A DNA stretch of 64,000 nt from Candidatus Omnitrophota bacterium (GCA_016934335.1 JAFGTC010000138.1:1-64000), one strand, 5' to 3'; counted from the first letter of the stretch, positions 1 to 8,279 are shown. A program made the numbers and translations. The notes: a model not told the origin generated them from the letters alone.

Positions 1-123
1 GTTTCGATCCATACTACTTATAACTTCGAAACCGCCTCCGAAGTAACGCTCGGTGTAATTTATTTTTTCAGAAAACTAAATCGTTACGAAATTCTGAGGG
101 TTGGGGATTTGAAAAAAAAATAG
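1..123 (+). CDS. 3' end of a gene, possible outer-membrane beta-barrel C-terminus (partial)
   Basis: An open frame enters from the left edge and stops at a TAG at 121-123, giving 40 residues. Residues 7-23 alternate polar and hydrophobic side chains and end in Y-F-F, as the last strand of an outer-membrane barrel does. The protein then runs on for 17 basic residues, which is unusual because barrels normally end at the terminal aromatic. Either this is not a barrel or the end has been extended by a small frameshift near the T-run at 63-68. The family cannot be named from this much sequence. From here to the tRNA (124-332) I see no gene. Confidence 0.4.
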   Translation, partial: VSIHTTYNFETASEVTLGVIYFFRKLNRYEILRVGDLKKK

Positions 124-332
124 GGGTCTTGCGCTTGAAATGCAGCCAGCAACGGGAGCGGTGGTTTGTGATATAAAAACTTTTCGCCGAGGTGATGCAC
201 AATTCGGAAGGATTTTTAAAAAAGGGACTGTAGGAAAATAACGGGGAAATACCGCCGCCCATGTTGACTTATTGTTGACTTGAGATAAAAGGAGATTTGT
301 GGGAATGATCGTAAGTCTAGTAAAATCAAGTA

Positions 333-404
333 CGGCCCTAAGGGGAATCGAACCCCTGTTTCCAGAATGAGAGTCTGGCGTCCTAGCCCCTAGACGATAG
401 GGCC
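333..404 (-). tRNA. tRNA-Glu (anticodon CTC)
   Basis: The reverse complement folds as a complete cloverleaf. The 7-bp acceptor stem is GGCCCTA/TAGGGCC, the anticodon stem is CCAGA/TCTGG around the loop CTCTCAT, and the T arm is AGGGG-TTCGAAT-CCCCT. Loop positions 34-36 read CTC, which decodes GAG glutamate codons. The discriminator base is G and no CCA is encoded. A well-formed sigma-70 promoter lies 15 bases upstream. Confidence 0.95.
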
Positions 405-418
405 TTTCAACAGGATGA

Positions 419-447
419 AATATACCCATGGAAGATAATTTTGTCAA
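419..447 (-). promoter_or_regulatory. sigma-70 promoter of tRNA-Glu
   Basis: On the minus strand TTGACA (442-447) is followed after 17 bases by TATATT (419-424). Transcription should begin a few bases before the mature tRNA 5' end at 404. The -35 matches consensus fully and the -10 matches at five of six positions. Confidence 0.75.
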
Positions 448-615
448 TATGTGGATCTTCACCCCGACCATTTTATGTGATGCGGATTCATCTTCCGTTA
501 GAGAGGATCCGTTCAAAGACAAGACAATAATCGAAATAGAATTCATTTATCGAAAGGATTTCTTAGAACTCATTGAAAATTCTTTAGATATCTCGAGAGG
601 ATCGGGATCACAAGA

Positions 616-644
616 TTTACTTTCGGATTTAAGTTTGGTATGAT
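616..644 (+). promoter_or_regulatory. sigma-70 promoter of the D-lyxose isomerase gene
   Basis: TTTACT (616-621) is followed by a 17-base spacer and TATGAT (639-644). The predicted transcript starts near 651, leaving a leader of about 32 bases before the chosen start at 683. This also argues against translation from the longer frame beginning at 647. Confidence 0.55.
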
Positions 645-682
645 GAATGTTGCATTATTCCAATTTGGATAGGAGAATGAAA

Positions 683-1444
683 ATGGTAGATTACATCACA
701 CGAAAACAATATGATGAGTGGATCGCTCATTCCCGCGCAGCAGCGCAATTGTGCGGCTATCCGGTCGATGATTCCATGGTGGATGACAACACCGGCTTAA
801 TTTTCGCCGATTATGATGGTTTTGATAAAGGTTTGTGGTCGGGCGAAGCGCATGAGCGATTCGTGATTTTCCAGAGCGTAAACGAACCGGCCGTGGAAGG
901 CATGCCCAAAAAAGCGTTTGTCGGCGCCGAGTACGGCGGCTTATGCGATAAATGCATGGTTCTCTATCCCGGACAATTCTGTTCCGTTCATTACCATGTA
1001 CGCAAGACGGAATATTATATCGTTATGGGTGGAACCATGGTGGTTCTATACAGCCGCGATCGCGCTCCCGGCGGAGAATACGAAGATGGAACAAACGCCG
1101 ATCTGATCGATACGCATCGATTGCCGGCGGGAACGCCTCTTCCGGCCGATACGCCTCTGCCGAAGGGGAGAGAGAAAAGTTATGACGTTGTGCGAGACAA
1201 CACGGTCGTCTTGAAGCCGGGCGATCCGCGTTTCGTTCTTCCGCGCAAGACTCCGCACGCATTTTTCTGCCCGCCGGACGCCAATGTGCCAACCGTTATT
1301 CATGAAATTTCCTGCTACTCGCACGAACCTACAGCCAGCGGGAAAAATGCGCTGTTGAGCGATTGGCAGCACATTCATGACAACGTCTTCCTCCATCCAG
1401 GTATAGCGGAAGCGCGTTTGGAAAACAACATCAAGGAAGAATAG
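683..1444 (+). CDS. D-lyxose/D-mannose ketol-isomerase (cupin)
   Basis: This is a 253-residue cupin closely resembling D-lyxose isomerases (EC 5.3.1.15), cytosolic metal-dependent enzymes that interconvert D-lyxose and D-xylulose and often also D-mannose and D-fructose. The metal ligands are visible as H103-x-H105-x4-E110 and H192 in a KTPHAFF context. The start at 683 is preceded by AGGAGA at a spacing of 6. The in-frame ATG at 677 abuts that site and the frame from 647 has no ribosome site. The gene stands alone between its promoter and a hairpin. Substrate preference within the family cannot be read from sequence. The ribokinase and GH10 genes elsewhere in the window make pentose use plausible. 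Confidence 0.85.
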   Translation: MVDYITRKQYDEWIAHSRAAAQLCGYPVDDSMVDDNTGLIFADYDGFDKGLWSGEAHERFVIFQSVNEPAVEGMPKKAFVGAEYGGLCDKCMVLYPGQFCSVHYHVRKTEYYIVMGGTMVVLYSRDRAPGGEYEDGTNADLIDTHRLPAGTPLPADTPLPKGREKSYDVVRDNTVVLKPGDPRFVLPRKTPHAFFCPPDANVPTVIHEISCYSHEPTASGKNALLSDWQHIHDNVFLHPGIAEARLENNIKEE

Positions 1445-1490
1445 ACCGGAATTATCAGGCGATTATTCCATTATCCCCTTTAAGAAAAAA

Positions 1491-1533
1491 AGAGAATCCA
1501 ACCGCCGGAGAAACAGATACGGTTGGATTCTCT
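1491..1533. terminator. perfect 14-bp hairpin, probable bidirectional terminator
   Basis: The arms at 1491-1504 and 1520-1533 pair without mismatch around a 15-base loop. On the minus strand the hairpin is followed by seven T residues, the classical intrinsic form. On the plus strand, where the isomerase gene ends, the downstream tract is only weakly T-rich. No minus-strand gene reads into it from close by, so its working direction is uncertain. Confidence 0.6.
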
Positions 1534-1700
1534 ATGAAAATTTATTGCGAGGAAGATTTATTGCGAGCGACCGCACCTCATTTGATGAATCCCTAACTCC
1601 CCAATTCTATACCAACCTTCGCGTTTTCTTTTTCCGTCAATCCATAAAATCTACGCATTCATAGAAAATTTTCTGATGAGAGGCTTTACTGCATCGCATT

Positions 1701-1720
1701 TAATGGAAGAATTTCCATTA
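1701..1720. promoter_or_regulatory. inverted repeat, candidate operator of the NrpR-like regulator
   Basis: TAATGGAA (1701-1708) and TTCCATTA (1713-1720) form perfect 8-bp arms around four bases, 26 bp before the NrpR-like start codon. The core reads GGAA-N4-TTCC. Methanogen NrpR is known to bind GGAA-N6-TTCC, so the half sites match and the spacing differs by two. A TATAAA (1719-1724) overlapping the right arm could be the -10 box. A second palindrome, AGAAAATTTTCT, lies at 1663-1674. Confidence 0.5.
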
Positions 1721-1746
1721 TAAAGAAAATAACCTGAAAATTTCGC

Positions 1747-2775
1747 ATGAAAGAGATTCATCCCAAAATCAAGATTGCCATTTTGCGCATTCTTCGCGAC
1801 GCCAATCACCCCATCGGCAGCGCCGTGATTGCGCATGAATTAAAAAGCCATGGATTCGAACTCAGCAGCCGCTCCATCCGCTTATATTTGCAATATTTAG
1901 AAGATAAGGGCCTGGTCGGCAAGGCCATGCGCGGGCGCGAAGGAGGGCGCAGCATCACCCCCAAAGGGATTGTTGAAATTCGAGACGCTCAAGTGTTCGA
2001 TCGAGTAGGCTACACTTCGGTCAAGATTGATTCATTAGCCTGCCAAACCACTCTGCATCTCGCTATGCGCACCGGCCTGATTGTTCTCAATGTTTCAACC
2101 ATTGAGAGAGATGACCTTTTACAGGCCGTGGAGGAAATGCTGCCTGTTTTTGAATCGGGATTAAGCATGGGCGAACATCTTACGTTTTGCCGCGAGGGAG
2201 AAAATTTAGGGCATTTTACGATTCCTGAGAGAAAAGTAGGCATCGGAACAGTCTGCAGCGTTACTCTCAACGGCGTGATGTTAAATCATGGGATTCCCAT
2301 GACGTCTCGTTTTGGCGGGGTGCTGGAATACAACCAAAAACAATGCACTCGGTTTACGGACGTAATTGATTATGCGGGAACATCACTGGATCCCCTGGAA
2401 GTATTCATCAAAGGAAAATTAACAAGCGTCCGAGAAACAGCCCGGCAAGGAAACGGCCGCATCGGCGCCAGTTTCCGCGAGACGCCTTCGCCAGTGGTTT
2501 CGAATGTCGAGTTGATTCATCGCAAACTGAAGATCATGGGATTGGGCGGCATTCTGTTGATCGGGACGCCCAACCAGCCGCTTTTGGATTTTCCCGTGCA
2601 GGAAGGACGAACCGGCCTCCTCGTTGCGGGAGGATTGAATCCGATCGCGGCCGTTGAAGAGGCGGGCATATCCACCATGAATTATGCTTTATGCACTCTC
2701 TATTCGTTCGAAAAGTTATTTCATTATCGAGAAATGCAGAAGCGGGCGAAAGACTTTCTGGACAGGGAAAAATAA
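1747..2775 (+). CDS. NrpR-like (DUF128) transcriptional regulator
   Basis: The 342-residue protein has an N-terminal winged helix (about 5-75) followed by one DUF128/NRD domain (about 85-325). In archaea NrpR represses nitrogen-assimilation genes and its NRD domain senses 2-oxoglutarate. Bacterial members mostly have unknown targets. Visible family features are the N-terminal helix-turn-helix with a GGRSITPKG wing, the repeated glycine-rich NRD blocks (GIGTVCSVTLNGVML and the block near residue 300), and a single NRD copy where many archaeal proteins have two. There is no strong Shine-Dalgarno site. The inverted repeat upstream suggests autoregulation. No nitrogen genes are adjacent, so a role in nitrogen control is only inferred from the family. 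Confidence 0.75.
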   Translation: MKEIHPKIKIAILRILRDANHPIGSAVIAHELKSHGFELSSRSIRLYLQYLEDKGLVGKAMRGREGGRSITPKGIVEIRDAQVFDRVGYTSVKIDSLACQTTLHLAMRTGLIVLNVSTIERDDLLQAVEEMLPVFESGLSMGEHLTFCREGENLGHFTIPERKVGIGTVCSVTLNGVMLNHGIPMTSRFGGVLEYNQKQCTRFTDVIDYAGTSLDPLEVFIKGKLTSVRETARQGNGRIGASFRETPSPVVSNVELIHRKLKIMGLGGILLIGTPNQPLLDFPVQEGRTGLLVAGGLNPIAAVEEAGISTMNYALCTLYSFEKLFHYREMQKRAKDFLDREK

Positions 2776-2837
2776 GGCCGCGCCGTATTCCCCGCCATTT
2801 TCAATTCATGACTGCGTAAAAAGGATTCAAGAGATTT

Positions 2838-3476
2838 TTATCCGCCGACAAGCCCGACAACAGGGATGTCGCCGCCAAAATAACCGATGTCGCCGGGGCT
2901 TATGACGCCGTTGCTGGGATTATAGATTGAATCGTGGATCGAATCGCCGGGATAACGGTAAAACTCGGGAAACGGAATATCGACAATAAAAGAATCCATT
3001 TGATCGGGCCCCATGCTGGCCAAGGCGAACGCCTCTTTGCGAAGAGATTGCAGCCCGTGCATTCGCGCAAAATTGATATAGGGCGTGTAGCTGTAGGAAT
3101 TTTTTAGAACCGGCATGCTTCCTGCGCTCAAAAAATCGTCTTCGACTCGCTCGGGAGGCATGGGCTCCTGATATTCCGCCACAGGCCCGAAAGGATCCTT
3201 CACGTTCGCCTGAGTCAAGTAGGCAACCGGCGTTGTTAGATCGGGCAGCAAATAATCGACGAAAAAGAGCATGTCATTATCTTTGCGCGGATAGATGTTT
3301 CGATCAATGCGGTACGTTTGCAAAGCGCCGCTGATGGCGCGTAAATCCATTTTGACTTTCGTCACCCGGCTTTTGATCGTTGCGTCTCGATAGTTGGGAA
3401 CCGCGATGGACGCCAGAATGCTGAGGATAGCCACGACAATCAGCAACTCGATCAAAGTAAATCCATTTCGGTTCAT
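2838..3476 (-). CDS. type II secretion/type IV pilus pseudopilin
   Basis: The 212-residue protein begins MNRNG followed by FTLIELLIVV, a standard class III prepilin signal. Prepilin peptidase should cut between G5 and F6, and Glu is at mature position 5. The hydrophobic N-terminal helix ends in AVPNYRDA, as in GspG/PilE-like proteins, and the rest is a soluble head of unknown partners. The longer frame to 3638 lies inside the preceding gene and is discarded. The start codon overlaps the anti-sigma stop as ATGA, so translation is probably coupled. It is the third gene of a sigma - anti-sigma - pseudopilin operon, an uncommon partner for a sigma pair. Confidence 0.85.
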   Translation of the reverse strand: MNRNGFTLIELLIVVAILSILASIAVPNYRDATIKSRVTKVKMDLRAISGALQTYRIDRNIYPRKDNDMLFFVDYLLPDLTTPVAYLTQANVKDPFGPVAEYQEPMPPERVEDDFLSAGSMPVLKNSYSYTPYINFARMHGLQSLRKEAFALASMGPDQMDSFIVDIPFPEFYRYPGDSIHDSIYNPSNGVISPGDIGYFGGDIPVVGLVGG

Positions 3477-4432
3477 GGCTGCGACTCCTTCGGCTTCGGG
3501 GCGGCCAGCGAGGGATAATATTTGCGGAGTTCTTCTTGGTTCCGGTCTTCGCGAACTTGATTGACCCATCGCGTTTGAGCGAGAATTCGCGTAGAAGGCT
3601 TGGGGGTGGAAGGCCGCAGCGAGGGAGCGATGTTGCATTCCATGCCCGAGAACACTTTCTCCGCCGCATTCGCGTTGGAAACCTGAACCACTCCGCGAGT
3701 CACGATGACGGCGCTTCGGCCCTGCGCCACAGAGATATGAAAGGCCGTGCCCAGCACTTTTACAGCGCCTTGCGGCAAAAGAACTTGAAAGCCGCTTTCC
3801 TGTTTGGCAATATCGAAGTAGGCTCTCCCATGATCGAGCCGAACTGTCTTCTCATCGAGAAACGTGACTCGTGAAAGAGGAGCGATGCAAATTTCCGCGC
3901 CGCTTTCCAACAGAACAATGCTTTCTGAATTTTGCGGAGTTTGAACAGTGGTGCTGCGCCGAATGTGCATTCCTTTTCGGGGATCAAGAGGCTTATCCGC
4001 CATGGCCATTACTTGTCCGGAGGAATAATCAAATTGTCCGATGACATCGATGGAATATTGAATCCACCATCCGCATGGAAGAACAATCAGCAGGAGAACG
4101 GCCAGCGTAGGCGCCCAACGATATGCGGGACGCTGGAAGAGGGAGAACCAACCGGATGCATCTAACGCCAGGTCGCGCCGGATGTCTCGGGTTAAGACGG
4201 CCCGTCGTTTTTCACGCATGGCCTGTTCGGTTAAACGTTCGTAGTAGCCTTCCTCCGGTTTCCAGGATTCCTCCGTCGGGCGAAGCAATTGAGTCCACCC
4301 CTGGATTGATTCCCATTCCGATCGGCAGCGCAGGCAATCGTTCAGATGATTCTGCAGGCGCTCCGGCAGCCGAGAGTCAGGTCGATCAATGGCCCAATCG
4401 ATCAATTCTTGAATGACGGAGGAGCATTTCAT
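3473..4432 (-). CDS. FecR-domain anti-sigma factor with zinc-binding motif
   Basis: This 319-residue single-pass membrane protein should hold the adjacent ECF sigma factor inactive. The cytoplasmic N-terminus has H29-x3-C33-x2-C36, the zinc motif of anti-sigma (zf-HC2) domains. A membrane helix lies at about 106-126. Outside it, about 150-245, is a FecR-like beta domain with the typical SRVTFLDEKTVRLDHGRAYFDI and GTAFHI blocks. The C-terminal tail is proline- and lysine-rich. Its start overlaps the sigma stop and its stop overlaps the pseudopilin start, both as ATGA. The signal it senses is unknown. No TonB-dependent receptor, the usual FecR partner, is nearby. Confidence 0.85.
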   Translation of the reverse strand: MKCSSVIQELIDWAIDRPDSRLPERLQNHLNDCLRCRSEWESIQGWTQLLRPTEESWKPEEGYYERLTEQAMREKRRAVLTRDIRRDLALDASGWFSLFQRPAYRWAPTLAVLLLIVLPCGWWIQYSIDVIGQFDYSSGQVMAMADKPLDPRKGMHIRRSTTVQTPQNSESIVLLESGAEICIAPLSRVTFLDEKTVRLDHGRAYFDIAKQESGFQVLLPQGAVKVLGTAFHISVAQGRSAVIVTRGVVQVSNANAAEKVFSGMECNIAPSLRPSTPKPSTRILAQTRWVNQVREDRNQEELRKYYPSLAAPKPKESQP

Positions 4433-5019
4433 GAGAACAGTTCCTCCTCTTCAATCCCTTCTTGACGAGCATAACGCCGAAGGGTTTTGAGAGCCCGGTG
4501 GATGCGGGTGTTGACAGTCGAAACCGGAATATTGAGCAATTCGGAGACCCGTTCGCTCGGTAATCCTTGAATCATGCGCAAGGTGATAATGTCTCGATAC
4601 TTGGGCGCGAGACGATCTAATGCGCGTTGAATCCGCCCGTACATTTCACGGCGAATGGATTCTTTGCGCGGTGTAATATCGGGATTACTCATAACTCCAT
4701 TGCTCTCTTCCATAAGGAGATCCAAAGAGATGTTTTGCTGTTTTTTCCGTTTGTTAAAATCTTTGTAAGCGAGGTTGCGAGCGATTTGAAAAAGCCAGGG
4801 GGCCAGTGAGCGATTTGGATCGACCCTTTCATGCGCGCGACAGGCGAGAAAAAACGCTTCCTGGGTCAAATCAACCGCTCGGTCGCGATCTTGAATCAAA
4901 TGAGCGACAAAATGGACGATTGAAGCAAAGTGCTTTTTTGCGGCCGCCTCAAACGCCCAACGTTCGCCGCGCCGGAATCCAGCGCTAATGTCAAGATCGG
5001 ATGAAATATCCTGCTGCAC
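4429..5019 (-). CDS. ECF RNA polymerase sigma factor
   Basis: The 196-residue protein has only sigma region 2 (about 24-95, with DLTQEAFFLACRA and the PWLFQIARNLAYKDFNKRK promoter-melting segment) and region 4 (about 125-182, with LPSERVSELLNIPVSTVNTRIHRA as the helix-turn-helix). That is the ECF architecture. It is the first gene of a three-gene unit with the FecR anti-sigma factor and a pseudopilin, so the regulon may include surface or secretion genes. A candidate housekeeping-type promoter lies at 5124-5152. I could not identify a specific ECF promoter motif. Confidence 0.9.
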   Translation of the reverse strand: MQQDISSDLDISAGFRRGERWAFEAAAKKHFASIVHFVAHLIQDRDRAVDLTQEAFFLACRAHERVDPNRSLAPWLFQIARNLAYKDFNKRKKQQNISLDLLMEESNGVMSNPDITPRKESIRREMYGRIQRALDRLAPKYRDIITLRMIQGLPSERVSELLNIPVSTVNTRIHRALKTLRRYARQEGIEEEELFS

Positions 5020-5123
5020 TGAACCACCTTAACCGTACATTCGCTCTCCCCCATCCGTTGGCTCCATAAGAAACAGATTCGAACAATCCTTCGATTTACA
5101 TCGAGTTTTTCTTAGGTTCAACG

Positions 5124-5152
5124 TCTAATTTGATATATCCGAACCGAGTCAA
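5124..5152 (-). promoter_or_regulatory. candidate promoter of the sigma/anti-sigma operon
   Basis: On the minus strand TTGACT (5147-5152) is followed after 17 bases by ATTAGA (5124-5129). The -35 is good and the -10 is weak. A small inverted repeat, TCGAT-ttac-ATCGA, lies in the leader at 5091-5104. Confidence 0.35.
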
Positions 5153-5162
5153 TATCTTTCAA

Positions 5163-6698
5163 TTATTTTAAGGAATCTGCATTCTTTTTTTCTTCACTGG
5201 AAAGAAAGATGCTGCGGCGAGTCTGTAAACTTTGGAAGATTCTTTTGCCTTGGATCACATAAGCCGCTCCCGGACTTTCCGGCCCTATATCGCCCGGCAG
5301 CATTTGGAAGGGTGCGCCGACGATGATGTCATCCCATCCGTCGTTCTGAATATCTCGCAGGGCGGAGATCGATGAGCCGAAAGCGCCGAACGGCTGAGTC
5401 CCTTCGATGACCAAATAATCAAGAGCGGATAAAGCGCCGCTGCATAGCCTGGATACATCGATGTTTTCAGGCCATTGCTCTGTTCCAAACAAGATGACGA
5501 CGCGGCCGGAATGAGGGTTGTCTCGCACGGAATCGAAAGGCAGACCGACGGCAACATCCGCAAATCCGTCGCCATTGACATCTCCGACGTCAAAAGTCGA
5601 GGGAGCGCCGGTCAGCAGCACTCCCCATTCGGAATTGATTTTATGAAGATCCAAGGTTCCTTGAAGGTGATCTCCCCCCCATAGAATAAAGGTGGATTGA
5701 TTGCCGCATCCAACAAGCAATTCGGGGAATCCATCCCCATTAACATCCCCCGCCCGGCGAACAAAGCTGTTGGCATGATCAATAGCGAATTTATAATCCG
5801 CTTCATTCACGGTAGAGGGGCCATAAAACAAGTACGCGCGTCCGCTTAAGTCTTTTCCGCCTTTGGGAGCGACAGCGATGATTTCCGTATATCCATCGGC
5901 GTTCACATCGATGTTCCCGCAGACATACTCCCCAAGCCTCATGCCCAACACGCCGCGGAGCGAGAGCAGTTGTTTTCCGAGAATGCGGGAATCCATGGAG
6001 GCGTCGAGATCTTGCGAACCGAAAACGACAGTCAAACGACAGGCGTCATATTCTTTTTCCTGGTTTTCCTGCTCCACGGATTTCTTTTCGGCTTCCGGAT
6101 TTCCAAAAACGACATCGGCGTATCCATCGCCGTTATAATCTCCCGCCCCGGCGACGGAATAACCGGTTTGGGCGATTTCCACTCCGTAATGCTGCAAGTC
6201 ATTGAGAGAGATCAATGGAGGGGGATTGGGATTGCCAAAGATAAGATATCCCGCTTTTCGGCTGGCGGATCCTATTGCGACATCCATGTAGGAATCGCCA
6301 TTGACATCGCCGGCGCCGTCGATGCTTTGACCGATTTGCGTTTCGAATCGGCCAAGGATGGAGACGCCTTGGAAGGAATTATCCGAGAGATTGATTTCGC
6401 CTCTATCTTGAACCAGTTGAATTCCGGAAAGGATGAACACGGCGCCGGTATCGTATTCATTGCCGATATCGGCCGGTTCAAAGAGAGGCGCGCCGATCGC
6501 CGCGTCTTGATATCCATCGCCGTTGAAATCGCCGATGCCCGAAACGGATGCGCCAAGTTGATAATGGATGTCTCCGGGCATAGAAATGCGCATGGCGCCC
6601 AGAGCGTCAATCGTGATTATCTGTGCGCTCCAAGAAGCGATTCCGGAACAAACGAGAATGAAACTCAAAAAGAAAATCCGATATGCGTGCAAAATCAT
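5163..6698 (-). CDS. exported FG-GAP (integrin-alpha-like) repeat protein
   Basis: The 511-residue protein has seven FG-GAP blades, each with a calcium-loop core such as GDFNGDGYQDAAIG, GDVNGDSYMDVAIG, GDVNGDGFADVAVG and RDIQNDGWDDIIVG. These are predicted to form a seven-bladed propeller. The start at 6698 gives a clear signal peptide (basic MILHAYR, hydrophobic core, cleavage near SWSAQ). The frame extends upstream to a GTG at 6785, but that adds a second hydrophobic stretch and has no better ribosome site. No ligand or enzyme domain is seen. Family members usually bind surfaces or partner proteins outside the cell. The long antisense frames over this gene are shadows of its repeats. Confidence 0.8.
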   Translation of the reverse strand: MILHAYRIFFLSFILVCSGIASWSAQIITIDALGAMRISMPGDIHYQLGASVSGIGDFNGDGYQDAAIGAPLFEPADIGNEYDTGAVFILSGIQLVQDRGEINLSDNSFQGVSILGRFETQIGQSIDGAGDVNGDSYMDVAIGSASRKAGYLIFGNPNPPPLISLNDLQHYGVEIAQTGYSVAGAGDYNGDGYADVVFGNPEAEKKSVEQENQEKEYDACRLTVVFGSQDLDASMDSRILGKQLLSLRGVLGMRLGEYVCGNIDVNADGYTEIIAVAPKGGKDLSGRAYLFYGPSTVNEADYKFAIDHANSFVRRAGDVNGDGFPELLVGCGNQSTFILWGGDHLQGTLDLHKINSEWGVLLTGAPSTFDVGDVNGDGFADVAVGLPFDSVRDNPHSGRVVILFGTEQWPENIDVSRLCSGALSALDYLVIEGTQPFGAFGSSISALRDIQNDGWDDIIVGAPFQMLPGDIGPESPGAAYVIQGKRIFQSLQTRRSIFLSSEEKKNADSLK

Positions 6699-6878
6699 CT
6701 TTGTGATATTATCAAACTGGATATCTTTAATATAGATATTTTCCATGAAAATCGGCAAAAGTAAATAGAAGATCCAATTTTTCACAGGTAGATTACAAGG
6801 AATCGGTTGATATCTATGGACTTATAGATGAAATAAAAAGCGATGTCTCTCAGGCCCCGGATGCAGAAGAATGAAGCC

Positions 6879-8279
6879 TTATTCGGATTCCGTCTGAGAA
6901 AATTGTTTAGGATCGATCCCCAATTCTGATAATTTCACATAAAAGTTTTTACGGTGGACTTCCATGACTTGCGCGGCGCGCGAGACATTGCCACCCGTTT
7001 TGCGGAGAATGTGAGTGAAATAGACTTTTTCGAATTCCTCCAAAATAAATTTTTTAGCGTCTTTGTAAGGAAGAGTGAACAATTCTTTATGGTGAAAGGC
7101 CATCTGAGAGCCGGGAGTCAGAGGCGGGTGCAGAGAAGGAAGAAGTTCACTCAAATCCGTTGTATTGAGGACGACGGCGCGCTCTACCAAATTTTGCAAT
7201 TCGCGCACATTTCCCGGCCAATGGTATCGCATTAAGGCTTCGATGTCTTCCGAAGAAAAGGAAAGGGAGGATCGCCCCCGTACTTTTTTACGGAGAAAAT
7301 GTTGTATCAGGAGAGGGATGTCTTCCTTCCGCTCTCGCAGAGGCGGGATGGATATCGGCAGAACATTAAGACGAAAATAGAAGTCGGAGCGAAGTTCGCC
7401 TTTGCGGACTTTATCTTCCAAATCCTGATTGGTCGAAACGATGATGCGGACATCGATTTTTTTGCTGCGCACATCGCCCACCGGTTCGATGACTTTCTCT
7501 TCGATGGTGCGCAAGACCTTCCCCTGCAAACTGGGCGTCAGGTAGCCCACTTCATCGAGAAACAGAGTTCCTCCATTGGCCAATTCAAATTTCCCCACGT
7601 TCGGCCTGTCGCCGCCCCCCCGAATGCTTCGCAATCGTCCAAACAGCTCAAGTTCGAGAATATCCGGCGGCGCGGCGGAACAGTTGACGGAAACGAAGGA
7701 TCGTTCAGAGCGAGAGCTCTGCCGATGAATCGAGCGCGCCACCAATTCCTTGCCGACGCCGCTCTCGCCTCGAATCAAGACGGTTCCATCCCCCTGAGCG
7801 ACGCGGCGGCTAAATTCAAAGACTTTCAGCATAGAAGGGGCTTTGGCGACGATCTCGCTTTGCCGGCCAAAATGCTGATCCAATTCAACGCGCAAGTAGC
7901 GATTTTCCAATTCTAAGTGTTGGATTTGGAGAGATTTGCGAACGGCCAATTTAATTTCATCCAAATCGCACGGCTTCAGGAGATAATCATGAGCGCCATT
8001 TTTAAGCGCCTCCACGGCATTTTCAATAGTGCCATAGGCCGTAAGGATAATAACCGGCACATAATGGTTCATCCCTTTGACGGCATTGAGAACCGCCATC
8101 CCCCCGCCGCCGGGCATGCGCAAGTCTGTGAGGACAAGACTTAGGGATGTTTTATTAATAATTTCTATCGCTTGTTCCGCATCGCTTGCTTCCAGAATTT
8201 CGTGGCCTTCCTCCATCAAAGCCAGCATGAGAATTTTTCTCATTTTTGCTTCGTCATCCGCCAGAAGAATGGTCGCCAT
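6879..8279 (-). CDS. NtrC-family response regulator lacking the GAFTGA motif
   Basis: The 466-residue protein has a receiver domain (D52 as phospho-acceptor, T80, K102), an AAA+ domain (Walker A GESGVGKE at 171-178, Walker B GGTLFLDE at 236-243, arginine fingers in RSDFYFRLNVLP) and a Fis-type helix-turn-helix at about 413-458. In sigma-54 activators the GAFTGA loop contacts sigma-54. Here the equivalent residues 218-223 read SIRGGG, although loop length is conserved. The +1 frame at this spot encodes E-A-F-G-G-A, so two compensating indels are possible. As written it probably cannot open sigma-54 promoters. It is third in an operon with the TPR and pilin-like genes, and AAGGGAG lies 10 bases before the start. 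No histidine kinase is in the window. Confidence 0.85.
   Translation of the reverse strand: MATILLADDEAKMRKILMLALMEEGHEILEASDAEQAIEIINKTSLSLVLTDLRMPGGGGMAVLNAVKGMNHYVPVIILTAYGTIENAVEALKNGAHDYLLKPCDLDEIKLAVRKSLQIQHLELENRYLRVELDQHFGRQSEIVAKAPSMLKVFEFSRRVAQGDGTVLIRGESGVGKELVARSIHRQSSRSERSFVSVNCSAAPPDILELELFGRLRSIRGGGDRPNVGKFELANGGTLFLDEVGYLTPSLQGKVLRTIEEKVIEPVGDVRSKKIDVRIIVSTNQDLEDKVRKGELRSDFYFRLNVLPISIPPLRERKEDIPLLIQHFLRKKVRGRSSLSFSSEDIEALMRYHWPGNVRELQNLVERAVVLNTTDLSELLPSLHPPLTPGSQMAFHHKELFTLPYKDAKKFILEEFEKVYFTHILRKTGGNVSRAAQVMEVHRKNFYVKLSELGIDPKQFSQTESE

Noticed and set aside
76-546. 156-codon minus-strand ORF across the tRNA gene
   Set aside because: It reads straight through the tRNA-Glu and its promoter, so it cannot be a real gene in this form.
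428-643. 71-codon plus-strand ORF between the tRNA and the isomerase gene
   Set aside because: Its start lies inside the tRNA promoter, its end overlaps the isomerase promoter, there is no ribosome site, and the predicted peptide matches no family.
5970-6764. 264-codon antisense ORF
   Set aside because: Antisense to the FG-GAP gene, whose repeated calcium-loop codons keep the opposite frame open. No independent signals.
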